Shown here: in pieces, positions 1 to 8,101 of the stretch
Layout: each line of letters opens with the position of its first letter
How positions within the stretch are numbered: position 1 is the first letter of the stretch
From: CAYLJO01 sp964383905
GTDB taxonomy: Bacteria > Acidobacteriota > Blastocatellia > Pyrinomonadales > Pyrinomonadaceae
Length of the DNA stretch: 60,086 bases
Direction of reading: 5' to 3'
Assembly: GCA_964383905.1 (NCBI GenBank)
Contig: CAYLJO010000006.1
Span: 1-60,086, forward strand
The notes under the pieces: model-generated
Database searches by the model: none
What the model was told of the DNA's origin: nothing
What the model saw: the letters and a program-made list of their open reading frames with translations, nothing else
Position numbers and translations under genes: made by a program

Positions 1-55
1 AGCCGTAGTGGTAGGCATAATCCGTTGGTTCGAGGTTCGAATCCTCGCGAGGGCA
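1..55 (+). tRNA. 3' end of a tRNA cut by the window edge, possibly tRNA-Leu
   Basis: A T-arm is visible (stem 31-35 with 43-47, loop TTCGAAT), followed by the acceptor strand CGAGGGC at 48-54 and discriminator A55. CCA is not encoded; CTA follows. The implied 5' acceptor GCCCTCG would fit a bacterial tRNA-Leu, but the anticodon is outside or not resolvable, so the identity is a guess. Confidence 0.7.
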
Positions 56-73
56 CTAACAGGATCAATAACA

Positions 74-107
74 TACGGGTAGCCACTGTGCTACCCGTAC
101 TTGTTTT
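74..107 (+). terminator. Rho-independent terminator after the first tRNA
   Basis: A perfect 10-bp stem (TACGGGTAGC at 74-83 with GCTACCCGTA at 90-99) with a 6-base loop is followed by CTTGTTTT. It lies 19 bases after the tRNA end and separates it from tRNA-Ser. Confidence 0.8.
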
Positions 108-165
108 GTGCGCCAGGAGGAATGAACTACAGAGGACGATGAGGGGGAATGGATTGTCAACGAAG

Positions 166-195
166 TTGAGCGGTGCGGACTGTGTGCGGTATATT
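166..195 (+). promoter_or_regulatory. Possible promoter of tRNA-Ser
   Basis: TTGAGC at 166-171 and TATATT at 190-195 are separated by 18 bases, a reasonable sigma-70-like pair about 100 bases before the tRNA. Inferred from sequence only. Confidence 0.4.
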
Positions 196-245
196 GTCCT
201 TAGCAGACCGGGAGGGCCGGTCGAACGGCTCTTGCGCCGGCCCTG

Positions 246-271
246 AGGTGCGACGCGCGCGCGTCGCACCT
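246..271 (+). repeat. Perfect 12-bp inverted repeat in the tRNA-Ser leader
   Basis: AGGTGCGACGCG (246-257) pairs perfectly with 260-271 around a two-base centre. No T-tract follows, so it is not an ordinary terminator. It sits in the probable 5' leader of tRNA-Ser and may be a processing or regulatory hairpin. Confidence 0.6.
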
Positions 272-291
272 GTTGAGCGAGATAAGGCAAC

Positions 292-377
292 GGAGGCGTA
301 GGCTAATTGGTAAGTCACCGGTCTTGAAAACCGGCGGGAGAAATCCCTTGGGGGTTCGAGTCCCTCCGCCTCCGCCA
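292..377 (+). tRNA. tRNA-Ser (anticodon UGA)
   Basis: Acceptor GGAGGCG (292-298) pairs with CGCCTCC (367-373); discriminator G374 and an encoded CCA (375-377) follow. The anticodon stem CCGGT/ACCGG encloses CTTGAAA, giving anticodon TGA. The long variable arm (GGGAGAAATCCC) is typical of class II tRNA-Ser. The T-loop is TTCGAGT. Confidence 0.93.
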
Positions 378-520
378 TATTTTTATAATGGCTTTTCCAC
401 CGGCCGTCGGCGTGTGCGCCTTGTGTGCCCGCGACGGCTGATTGTTTTATGAATCCTGACAACACGCTGCCAGTTGGATCGGCGCGCGGGGTAAAAAAGT
501 AACGGTAGAGAGATCGGAGT

Positions 521-1540
521 ATGGAGATGTTGAGCTACGCGGTGATGAGAGGCAGCGGCATTGCGGGCCGGCGATTTTTGATCGGCGCAACGCTCTGGCT
601 ACAGGGCGGTCTGAGTGTCTTGAAGCGCGTCTGGGACTATCTCCACCATGAAGTCAGGATCGGCAAGTTCAATATCTCGTTGGCGAGCCTCGCGCTGGGC
701 ACCGCGATATTTTTGCTGGCGGTCATCATCTCGCGCACGCTCACTTCTGTCCTCCAACGCCGCATCTCCAAACGCGTTTATATTGACCCGGGCATCCGCT
801 ATACGATGATCCGACTGGTCCACTATACGATCATCTTTGTCGGCGTGCTCTACGCCTTCCAGGTGGCCTTTAACGCGGACCTGACGACCCTCGCCGTGGT
901 CTTTACCGCCCTGTCGGTCGGCATCGGCTTCGGCTTGCAGTATATCGCCCACGACATCGCTTCCGGCTTCATCCTCCTCTTCGAGCGCCCTGTACGGATC
1001 GGCGACCGCGTCACCATCGGTGAAGACGAAGGCGACGTGCAGAGCATCAACCTGCGCACGACGATTGTGATGACGAATGACCGTATCGCCGTGATCGTGC
1101 CGAACTCGAAGATTGTCAGCCAGCGCCTGATCAACTGGTCGTACGGTGACCCGCGGGCGCGCATCTCGATCCCCATCGGGGTGGCCCTCGACTCGGACGT
1201 CGAGCTGGTCACAAAGACACTGCTGCGGGCGCCCGAAGGTGTCGAGAACATACTGGAGCAACCGGCGCCGAGTGTGCAGTTTATGAAGTTTGGTGATACG
1301 TCATTGGAGTTTCGGCTGCTGGTGTGGACTAACAAGCCGCGCTCGCATACGCAGATCAGGAGCGACATCAACTACCGGATTGAGCGGCTGTTTCGCGAAG
1401 AGAGGATCGAGATTCCCTCACGGCAGATCGACCTGCGCCTACAGAGTGGCCCGCTCCAGGTGGATAGGGGAGATAACCTCCTCGCCGAAGAGCTCAAGGC
1501 GGAAGACGGGCGGGGCGCCTCCGAACTGTCGCGCAAGTGA
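521..1540 (+). CDS. MscS-family mechanosensitive ion channel
   Basis: Predicted small-conductance mechanosensitive channel of 339 residues. Three hydrophobic segments lie near residues 50-70, 95-115 and 120-145. The last is the glycine/alanine-rich pore helix (ALSVGIGFGLQYIAHDIASG), followed by the conserved beta domain with FERPVRIGDRVTIG and IVPNSKI. The family releases solutes on hypo-osmotic shock from the inner membrane. A purine-rich stretch (GAGATCGGAG) precedes the ATG. It stands alone, between tRNA-Ser and the fatty-acid regulator. Confidence 0.92.
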   Translation: MEMLSYAVMRGSGIAGRRFLIGATLWLQGGLSVLKRVWDYLHHEVRIGKFNISLASLALGTAIFLLAVIISRTLTSVLQRRISKRVYIDPGIRYTMIRLVHYTIIFVGVLYAFQVAFNADLTTLAVVFTALSVGIGFGLQYIAHDIASGFILLFERPVRIGDRVTIGEDEGDVQSINLRTTIVMTNDRIAVIVPNSKIVSQRLINWSYGDPRARISIPIGVALDSDVELVTKTLLRAPEGVENILEQPAPSVQFMKFGDTSLEFRLLVWTNKPRSHTQIRSDINYRIERLFREERIEIPSRQIDLRLQSGPLQVDRGDNLLAEELKAEDGRGASELSRK

Positions 1541-1598
1541 CCCCCCGGGCGCCTGTTGCACAAAACCACGCGCTAAGGTTAGGCTAGGAAATGATGCG

Positions 1599-1622
1599 TG
1601 CGGAATAATGCATTATTCCGCA
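1599..1622. promoter_or_regulatory. 24-bp perfect palindrome, probable operator of the TetR gene
   Basis: A perfect dyad with half-site CGGAATAATG centred between 1610 and 1611, 38 bases upstream of the chosen ATG at 1661. TetR repressors commonly bind such dyads at their own promoter. Aligned by centre, it shares the C.GAAT.A pattern of the 20-bp palindrome at 25127-25146 before the fadN operon. A possible TTGCAC at 1556-1561 lies upstream. Operator role is inferred. Confidence 0.65.
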
Positions 1623-1660
1623 TGCGCCCCCTATCATCCTGCGTCCGTTGTTGTGCCTTG

Positions 1661-2275
1661 ATGCGCTCAGTTCGCTCGCTGCCTTCCAACCGTTCCGCCG
1701 TCGCCGATAAGCGCGAGGCCATCCTGCGCGCCGCCACCCGCGTCTTCGCGCGCAGCGGCTACTTTAACTCAAAGGTCGCGGACATCGCGCGCGCGGCCGG
1801 CGTCGCCGACGGCACAGTCTACCTATACTTCAAGAGCAAAGAGGAGATCCTTCATTCGGTCTTTGACCGGAGCATGGACGAAGCGATCACCGAGGTGCGC
1901 AGGCAGCTTGAAGCGATCACGGACCCGCGGGAGAAACTGCGCCGGATCGCCCTGCTTCACCTCGAGCGCCTCGGCGCGGACCGCGACCTGGCCGTGGTAT
2001 TTCAGGTCGAGTTGCGTGGCTCGACGAAATTTATGGAAGAATTTTCCGCCGCCGGTTTCGCCGAATACCTCGGCCTGATCCGTACGACGTTTGAAGAGGG
2101 GCAACGCGCCGGCCTGTTTCGCCCGGAGCTGAACGCGAAAGTAATGGCCAAAATTCTCTTCGGCGCGCTCGACGAAATGGCGACGAATTGGATCCTCTCC
2201 AAGCGCCGCTACCGGCTGGCGCCGATGGCCGATCAGGTTTTAGACATTTTTCTTAACGGGGTGAGTGAGCGGTGA
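1661..2275 (+). CDS. TetR-family regulator, FadR-like
   Basis: About 204 residues from ATG 1661. The reading frame is open from GTG 1598, but that start lies inside the palindrome, so 1661 is preferred. The N-terminal helix-turn-helix is clear: KREAILRAATRVFARSGY, then VADIARAAGVADGTVYLYF. The C-terminal half resembles the ligand domain of TetR-type fatty-acid regulators (Bacillus FadR), which bind long-chain acyl-CoA. Its stop overlaps the start of an acyl-CoA synthetase gene by 4 bases, so the two are translationally coupled. Probably autoregulated through 1599-1622. Confidence 0.88.
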   Translation: MRSVRSLPSNRSAVADKREAILRAATRVFARSGYFNSKVADIARAAGVADGTVYLYFKSKEEILHSVFDRSMDEAITEVRRQLEAITDPREKLRRIALLHLERLGADRDLAVVFQVELRGSTKFMEEFSAAGFAEYLGLIRTTFEEGQRAGLFRPELNAKVMAKILFGALDEMATNWILSKRRYRLAPMADQVLDIFLNGVSER

Positions 2276-4155
2276 AGGCGTTTCCGGGCACAATTGATGT
2301 GGAGGTTTCACGGGCGCCGCTCGAACCGGACGAACCCGCCACGCTCGTGGAAATGTTTGAGCGGGCCGCGCGGCGTCACAACCGGCCCGACGCGCTGAAT
2401 TACAAACGGGACGGCGCATGGCGTCCGATCTCTTCGGACCAGCTCATCGAGCGCGCGCGCATGATTGCACTCGGTCTTTATTCGCTCGGGATGCGCCACG
2501 GCGACCGCGCGGCGCTCGTTTCGGAGAACTGCCCCGAATGGACTTTGACGGACGCCGGCTGTCTGTTCGCGGGCGTGGTTGATGTGCCCATCTATTGGAC
2601 GCTGACGCCCGCGCAGGCCTGCTACATCCTGATGGATTCCGGCGCGCGCGTTCTCTTCGTCTCAAAACGCCGGAAGTTTGACCAGCTCAAGGACGCGCTC
2701 GACGCGTGCGGCGCGCTCGAGCACGTCATCTTTTTAGACGGGGACGGGGCGGAAGAGGCGGGCGGCATGACGCTGTCGGAGCTCGAAGCGCGCGGGCGCG
2801 AGCTTCACGCCCGGCGACCGGAGCTGGTCGGCGAAATGGCGCGCTCGGTCGGGGCGGACGACCTCGCAACGATCATCTACACTTCGGGCACGACGGGCGA
2901 GCCCAAGGGCGTGATGCTTACCCATTCGAATCTCGTCTCGAACCTGATTGATTCTTCAACCCACCTCTCGTTCGGCGAAAAAGACGTGGCGCTCTCCGTG
3001 CTCCCGCTCTCGCACGTGTTCGAACGCCTGGCGATGTACATGTATATACATCACGGCATATCCGTTTTTTACGCCGAGTCGCTGGAAAAGATCGGCGACA
3101 ACTTTCGCGAAGTGCGGCCCACCTTATTCATCGGCGTCCCCCGCCTCTTCGAGAAGATTTACGCGCGCATCAAGGAGCGGGCGGTCAAGGAAGGGAAGCT
3201 TAAGGCGGCTGTGCTGGCCTGGGCCGTCTCCGTCGGTAAAACTTATGCGCAGCACACGCTCGCGCGCCGGAAAGTCCCGCCGCTGCTTGCCTTCAAACAC
3301 AAACTCGCCTCGCGCGTCGTCTTTTCGAAATGGCGGGCCGGCCTCGGCGGTCGCGTACGCCTGTTCATCTCCGGCGGGGCGGCGCTGCCCGACGAGATCG
3401 CGTACATCTTTGAGGGGGCGGGGCTGCCCATCATTCAAGGTTACGGGCTGACGGAAACGGCGCCGGTGATCGCCGCCGGAAGGCCCGAGGAGCAGCGCGT
3501 CGGCACGGTCGGACGCCCCATCAGAAACGTCGAAGTGCGGATTGCGGCGGACGGCGAGATTGAGATACGCGGGCCGAACGTGATGCGCGGCTACTACAAC
3601 AAGCCGGAGGCGACGCGCGCCGTGTTTACCGAAGACGGTTGGTTCAAAACGGGCGACATCGGGACGCTGGACGCCGACGGATTCCTGCGCATCACGGACC
3701 GCAAGAAGGAGCTTTTCAAGACTTCCGGGGGCAAGTACATCGCGCCGCAGCCGATCGAGCAGCGCATTAAGCAATCGCGCTTCGTCAACCAGGTCGTGCT
3801 CATCGGCAACGGGCGGAAATTCCCCGCCGCGCTGATCGTACCCGACTGGGATCAACTTCGATCTTACGCAGAGTTCAAAGGCATCGATGCGCGAACGCCC
3901 GCCGAGTTCTGCAAGCACCCGCGCATTATCGACCTCTTTGAAAGGCAGGTCGCCGCCCTCACGCCCGACCTCGCGCAATACGAGCGCGTCAAGCGCATCG
4001 CACTACTGGAGCATGAGTTCACCATTGACGGCGGCGAATTGACGCCCACCCTCAAGGTCAAACGACGCGTGATTGATGAGAAATACCGCGGCGTCATCGA
4101 TCGTTTGTATGAGGAAGCGGAAGGTGACCACCCGGAGCATGTTCACCCTGAGTGA
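2272..4155 (+). CDS. Long-chain acyl-CoA synthetase (AMP-forming)
   Basis: 627 residues, FAA1/FadD-like. It activates fatty acids with ATP and CoA for beta-oxidation or lipid synthesis. The P-loop-like motif IIYTSGTTGEPKGV lies near residue 203. Also visible are IQGYGLTETAPV, GWFKTGDIG and the hinge ITDRKKELFKTSGGKY, all standard for the ANL superfamily. Start GTG 2272 overlaps the regulator stop (GTGA). It is a likely partner of the fadN-fadA-fadE operon at 25193-30798, under the same predicted repressor. Confidence 0.92.
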   Translation: MKAFPGTIDVEVSRAPLEPDEPATLVEMFERAARRHNRPDALNYKRDGAWRPISSDQLIERARMIALGLYSLGMRHGDRAALVSENCPEWTLTDAGCLFAGVVDVPIYWTLTPAQACYILMDSGARVLFVSKRRKFDQLKDALDACGALEHVIFLDGDGAEEAGGMTLSELEARGRELHARRPELVGEMARSVGADDLATIIYTSGTTGEPKGVMLTHSNLVSNLIDSSTHLSFGEKDVALSVLPLSHVFERLAMYMYIHHGISVFYAESLEKIGDNFREVRPTLFIGVPRLFEKIYARIKERAVKEGKLKAAVLAWAVSVGKTYAQHTLARRKVPPLLAFKHKLASRVVFSKWRAGLGGRVRLFISGGAALPDEIAYIFEGAGLPIIQGYGLTETAPVIAAGRPEEQRVGTVGRPIRNVEVRIAADGEIEIRGPNVMRGYYNKPEATRAVFTEDGWFKTGDIGTLDADGFLRITDRKKELFKTSGGKYIAPQPIEQRIKQSRFVNQVVLIGNGRKFPAALIVPDWDQLRSYAEFKGIDARTPAEFCKHPRIIDLFERQVAALTPDLAQYERVKRIALLEHEFTIDGGELTPTLKVKRRVIDEKYRGVIDRLYEEAEGDHPEHVHPE

Positions 4156-4170
4156 ATGGAAGAAGGCGGT

Positions 4171-4262
4171 TTGAACCACCGCAGGTCAGAGGAGCACAGA
4201 GGAAAAGCGTCATCAATTCAGACTTGATAACCGCTCCTCTCTGATTAATGATGACTTTTCCG
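4171..4262. repeat. Dispersed CGCAGAGG-type repeat forming a hairpin
   Basis: Contains ACCGCAGG..AGAGGAGCACAGAGG. The right part is an inverted repeat (GGAAAAGCGTCATCAATTCAGA-like arm against TCTGATTAATGATGACTTTTCC-like arm, in shortened form). Related copies occur at 7022, 11008, 27628, 30823 and 36094. Confidence 0.7.
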
Positions 4263-4293
4263 TACATCCCGGCGCAAATCGCGATGGGATTCG

Positions 4294-6081
4294 TCAAGCC
4301 GTGCTGGGACGCCACCCGGCTTCGCGCACGTGCTCTTCCTCGAGCTGGCGCAGCCGCGCCGTCATGACGCTGGAGCGGCCCAGGTAGCCGAGCAACCGGC
4401 GCTCGTCCTCCCGGCTCACGACCGGCAGGCGCCCAATATTATTTCTCACCATCTTGGTCACCGCGTCGTACAGGAGTTCGTCCGGATAGGTCACGACCAG
4501 GTTGCCGCTGCCGGCCTCCATCACCGTCATATCGCCATTCGATCCCAGCTCCAGCGCACGCAGCACGTCGCCGCGCGTGATAATTCCGACCAGCCGGTCA
4601 CCCTCGTCAATGATCAGCGTCCCCTGACGACGTATCAACTGCGGATCGCGCTGCGCAATTCGGTCGGAAAGCTCTGTCAATTTCATCGCCGCGGGGATGG
4701 TGGGCGCGTCCCTGTCCATCACCTCGCCGACGCGCAGCACGGCGAGCGGGTCAACGCTGTACTCGCGCGTGATGTGATAGCCGCGCCGGGCCACTTTCTC
4801 CGTCAGAATTGAGCGGCGCAGCATGAGAACGGTCAACGCGTGGGCGGCAATACAGCTCACCAGCAACGCGGGCAGTGTATTCAGATCATGCGTCAGCTCC
4901 AGCGTGAAGATCATTGCCGTCAGCGGGGAGCGCATCGTGCCGCCCATCATCGCCGCCATGCTGACCATCGCCCAGAGCCCGGCATCCCCGACCGGGATCC
5001 AATGGGATTCGATGGCGCCGAGCGCGCCGCCCATAATGAGCAGCGGCGCGAGCACGCCGCCGGAGGTGCCGGAGCCGAGTGCGACGGCCCAGACCAGCGC
5101 CTTCGCGATCAGTAGTCCGGCGACGACGGCGCCGACCATTTCGCCGCGCAGCAGCGCATGAATCGTGTCATAGCCGACGCCGAGCACACGCGGGTCGAGC
5201 CACCCGCCGACGCCGACGACAAGTCCGCCGATGGCCGGCCACCACATCCAGTGAATGGGCAGCTTTTGAAAGAGGTCTTCAAAGCCGTAGACCAGGGCTG
5301 TTAAAAGTCCCGACCCGAGCCCGGCGATGATCCCGACGGCGAAGGCGATGATGAGCGCTTCCCCGCCGAGCTGGGCGTGCGCCGAGACCGGGAAAACCGG
5401 TCCGGCGCCGAGCAGCGGGACGCGCAAAGCGCCGGCCACGGCCGAAGCGATGGCGACGGGAATGAAGGAGCGGGGCCTCCATTCAAAAAGCAGCAGCTCG
5501 ACGGCGAGGAGCACGGCGGCCACCGGCGAAGCAAAGACGGCTGACATGCCTCCGGCCGCGCCGGCGACCAGAAGCGTCTTACGCTCGGCCGAGGAGAGAT
5601 GGAAGAGCTGCGCGAAGAGTGACCCGAGCGCGCCCCCCGTCATGATGATCGGGCCTTCGGCCCCGAACGGCCCGCCCGTGCCGATCGAAATGGCCGAAGA
5701 GAGTGGCTTGAGGATCGTGACCTTTGCATCCATCCGGCTGCGACCGAAGAGGATCGCCTCCAGGGCTTCCGGAATTCCGTGGCCGCGAATCTTTTCCGAC
5801 CCGTAGCGGGCCATCAATCCGATCAGCAGTCCGCCCACCACCGGCGCCAGGATCACCCAGTAGCCGAGGTGATGGTTCGCCGGGGAGACGAATTCCGACG
5901 AGAAGCGCTGATAGAACGTGAGATTTGTAATTACGGCGATGAGCCAGACGAGCGCCTTGGCGGCCATCGCGCTGAGCGCGCCGATCACTACAGCCATTAC
6001 TGAAAGAATCAGGACACGCTTGTCCCGTGTGAAGTCGGCGAGCCGATCTTCAGTCCTCTCGACATTAGCACTCATAATCAC
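4294..6081 (-). CDS. CLC-type chloride channel/antiporter with CBS domains
   Basis: 595 residues, read from 6081. About ten membrane helices are followed by two C-terminal CBS domains (roughly residues 440-590). The three anion-site signatures are recognisable: GHGIPEALE (variant of GSGIP), GAEGPI with the external gating glutamate, and GGVLAPLL (variant of GxFxP). The gating glutamate suggests a Cl-/H+ exchanger rather than a pure channel. CBS domains suggest nucleotide or ionic control. The preceding gap 6082-6307 holds a degenerate copy of the dispersed repeat near 6148-6200 and leader sequence for the divergent gene at 6308. Confidence 0.92.
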   Translation of the reverse strand: MIMSANVERTEDRLADFTRDKRVLILSVMAVVIGALSAMAAKALVWLIAVITNLTFYQRFSSEFVSPANHHLGYWVILAPVVGGLLIGLMARYGSEKIRGHGIPEALEAILFGRSRMDAKVTILKPLSSAISIGTGGPFGAEGPIIMTGGALGSLFAQLFHLSSAERKTLLVAGAAGGMSAVFASPVAAVLLAVELLLFEWRPRSFIPVAIASAVAGALRVPLLGAGPVFPVSAHAQLGGEALIIAFAVGIIAGLGSGLLTALVYGFEDLFQKLPIHWMWWPAIGGLVVGVGGWLDPRVLGVGYDTIHALLRGEMVGAVVAGLLIAKALVWAVALGSGTSGGVLAPLLIMGGALGAIESHWIPVGDAGLWAMVSMAAMMGGTMRSPLTAMIFTLELTHDLNTLPALLVSCIAAHALTVLMLRRSILTEKVARRGYHITREYSVDPLAVLRVGEVMDRDAPTIPAAMKLTELSDRIAQRDPQLIRRQGTLIIDEGDRLVGIITRGDVLRALELGSNGDMTVMEAGSGNLVVTYPDELLYDAVTKMVRNNIGRLPVVSREDERRLLGYLGRSSVMTARLRQLEEEHVREAGWRPSTA

Positions 6082-6307
6082 CTTCGTTTGATGGACTGGA
6101 CCAAAAGCTAAATATTATACCTGTTCGGGCGAGCTGTTGGCGATCAGGCAAAAAACCTCATAAATTCAGAACAGTTAAGTAATAGTTTCTCTCTGATTGA
6201 CCATGGCTTGACGAATAGCCTGGCGGGCGCTTTTACGTCGCAAATCAAGTTAAGGTAGACTGCAATGGTACCCGGACGGTGCAGGAGATTAATGGGTAGG
6301 GCTTTTC

Positions 6308-7009
6308 ATGGGAGATCAAGAGGCGCGGCGGCTCATTGTTAAACAAATTCGTGAGCAGGCGCGCGCCATACGCTCGTTCGACATGATGCCGGAGGGTGCG
6401 AAAGGCGCGCACGGGTTAACTTTTTTGCCCGGTCAGGTGGCCGTACTGCGTGTGGTTAATGGCGAGCAGTCTTACTTCGCTTTCGCGAGCGCGCCGGAGG
6501 ACGCGGAGCTCGAATTTCTCGTCAAACGGGGGGGAGGCGCAAGCGAAGCAGTCTTTGAGATGCGCGAGGGCGACCGGGTCGAGTTAACCGGAATTGCCGG
6601 CGCCGGCTTTGCGCTCGACGAGCAGCGGGGCAATGATCTGGTTTTCGTCGCCATGGGCACGGGCGTGGCGCCGCTTCGCTCGGCGTTGCGTCATGTGCTG
6701 AAGCGGCCGGGCGATTTCGGTAAACTCGTCGTGCTCTACGGCGCGCGCACGCCGGACGACTTCTGTTACCGGGATGAAACGGAGAGCTGGGAGGAGGCGG
6801 GCGTCGAGCTGCGACAGGTCATTTCGCGGCCCGACGGGCACGACTGGTCCGGGCCGACCGGTTATGTTCAATCGCTGCTCGATCACGTCCTGCCGGAGCT
6901 CAAGTCTCCGGTCGCGCTCATCTGCGGCTCGCGCGAGATGATCGAACAGACGCGCGACCGCCTACAGCAGATGGGGTTCGCGCGGGACGCGATCTTGATA
7001 AACTATTAG
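6308..7009 (+). CDS. Ferredoxin-NADP reductase-like flavoprotein
   Basis: 233 residues. N-terminal beta-barrel with FLPGQVAVLRV and FAFASAP at the place of the flavin-binding RxYS motif, then a nucleotide domain with VFVAMGTGVAPLRS and CGSREMIEQTRDRL. This is the FNR-like fold of flavodoxin and ferredoxin oxidoreductases, which move electrons between NAD(P)H and a partner. No iron-sulfur domain is fused. The partner is unknown. Starts ATG 6308, monocistronic. Confidence 0.8.
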   Translation: MGDQEARRLIVKQIREQARAIRSFDMMPEGAKGAHGLTFLPGQVAVLRVVNGEQSYFAFASAPEDAELEFLVKRGGGASEAVFEMREGDRVELTGIAGAGFALDEQRGNDLVFVAMGTGVAPLRSALRHVLKRPGDFGKLVVLYGARTPDDFCYRDETESWEEAGVELRQVISRPDGHDWSGPTGYVQSLLDHVLPELKSPVALICGSREMIEQTRDRLQQMGFARDAILINY

Positions 7010-7021
7010 GGCGAAAGCGAG

Positions 7022-7130
7022 GTGAACCGCCGCACGCCCCGAGAGGAAAAGCGCCACGAATTCAGACCTTTTAACAGTAATTTTTCTCCGTGAATCAGTC
7101 TATAAATGTCCCTTTCAGATCTGAACTTTT
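7022..7130. repeat. Dispersed CGCAGAGG-type repeat, degenerate copy
   Basis: GAACCGCCGCACG..GAGAGGAAAAGCGCCACGAATTCAGA resembles the copy at 4171. It fills the gap after the flavoprotein gene, and nothing else is seen between 7010 and 7204. Confidence 0.5.
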
Positions 7131-7204
7131 GCGTCCCTTTTTCGTATGCTTTCGTATCCTCGGCGTTTTTGCTAGGTAAACCCTTTATTTAATGGTGAAA
7201 AAGT

Positions 7205-7864
7205 ATGTACTGCCCACAATGTGGAACTGAATCTTCCCAGCAGTATTGCCGATCGTGTGGCGCGAACCTGAAGGTCATCGGCAAAGCCGTCACTTTGAGC
7301 GAGGCCATCGCCCGAAGCGATCGTGGCCCTCTGCCGAAGATCAAAGAGATGATGAAGGGTCTGAAGCTCGACAAAGAGAAGATGAAAGGTATGAAGATCG
7401 AGCGGGTGACCGAAGATATTTCTCACGCCCTGGAGCAGATGAACCGGGAGATAGTCCACAGCTTCGACTCTTCAGAGGTGAAAAGGTGGTGGAAAAGAGC
7501 GCCGCAGACTCCGGAGCAGCGCCGGGAACGTGCGATCAGGAAGGGCGTCGAATCCCTGTTCAGCGGCATCGGCCTGAGTATCTTTTTATATTACCTGGCC
7601 GGAGCAATCGTCCTGAGAATTCCGCCGGAAGTTCTCGCGCGGATCCCCTTCGAATTGGAGCCGGTGGTTCGCGTCATCTGGCTCGTGGGAGCGATTCCAA
7701 TCTTCTCAGGCACGGGGAAGATTATCTCGGGGCTGCTCATCCGACCCGCGCCGAAGATGGCCCGCATAGAGCCACCGCAGCAACCTACGCCTGCCCCGGT
7801 TCAAGAGACTGCACATCCGGCGCCGGGCAGTGTCACAGATCACACGACGGAGCTTCTTCATTAG
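7205..7864 (+). CDS. Zinc-ribbon membrane protein of unknown function
   Basis: 219 residues. It starts with a zinc ribbon (MYCPQCGTES, then YCRSCGANL), giving two CxxC pairs. A basic, possibly helical region follows, then two hydrophobic segments near residues 122-140 and 150-180, and a proline-rich tail. Such bacterial zinc-ribbon membrane proteins are usually annotated as hypothetical. It lies directly upstream of the kinase-helicase gene in the same direction, with a gap of 237 bases, so co-function is possible but unproven. Confidence 0.75.
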   Translation: MYCPQCGTESSQQYCRSCGANLKVIGKAVTLSEAIARSDRGPLPKIKEMMKGLKLDKEKMKGMKIERVTEDISHALEQMNREIVHSFDSSEVKRWWKRAPQTPEQRRERAIRKGVESLFSGIGLSIFLYYLAGAIVLRIPPEVLARIPFELEPVVRVIWLVGAIPIFSGTGKIISGLLIRPAPKMARIEPPQQPTPAPVQETAHPAPGSVTDHTTELLH

Positions 7865-8101
7865 GAGCGCGGAGGGATTTAAGAGGGGTTTATTGGTGAT
7901 TCGGTTTCCGGTTAGTCACTCCCGACCCGGCATTCAATTAATTTAATCCTGACATCGTTGACTTTGCGCAATTGCAGTGGACGCGCAATCAGGCTAAGCT
8001 TTGCGGTGAATGGCCTGTGGAGACGCGGCCCGGCATCGAGCTTAACGGCGCGGACTGTGCACGCGCCCTTCGCCCTTTTTATTCTCGACGTGAATCCTAA
8101 A

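Noticed and set aside
157..465. 102-codon frame over tRNA-Ser
   Set aside because: Antisense to a clear tRNA and its leader; no RBS or homology.
599..1261. 220-codon frame antisense to the MscS gene
   Set aside because: A GC-rich shadow frame, as are the long antisense frames at 3124-3978, 8438-9322, 9740-10717, 28960-30312 and 51179-52177.
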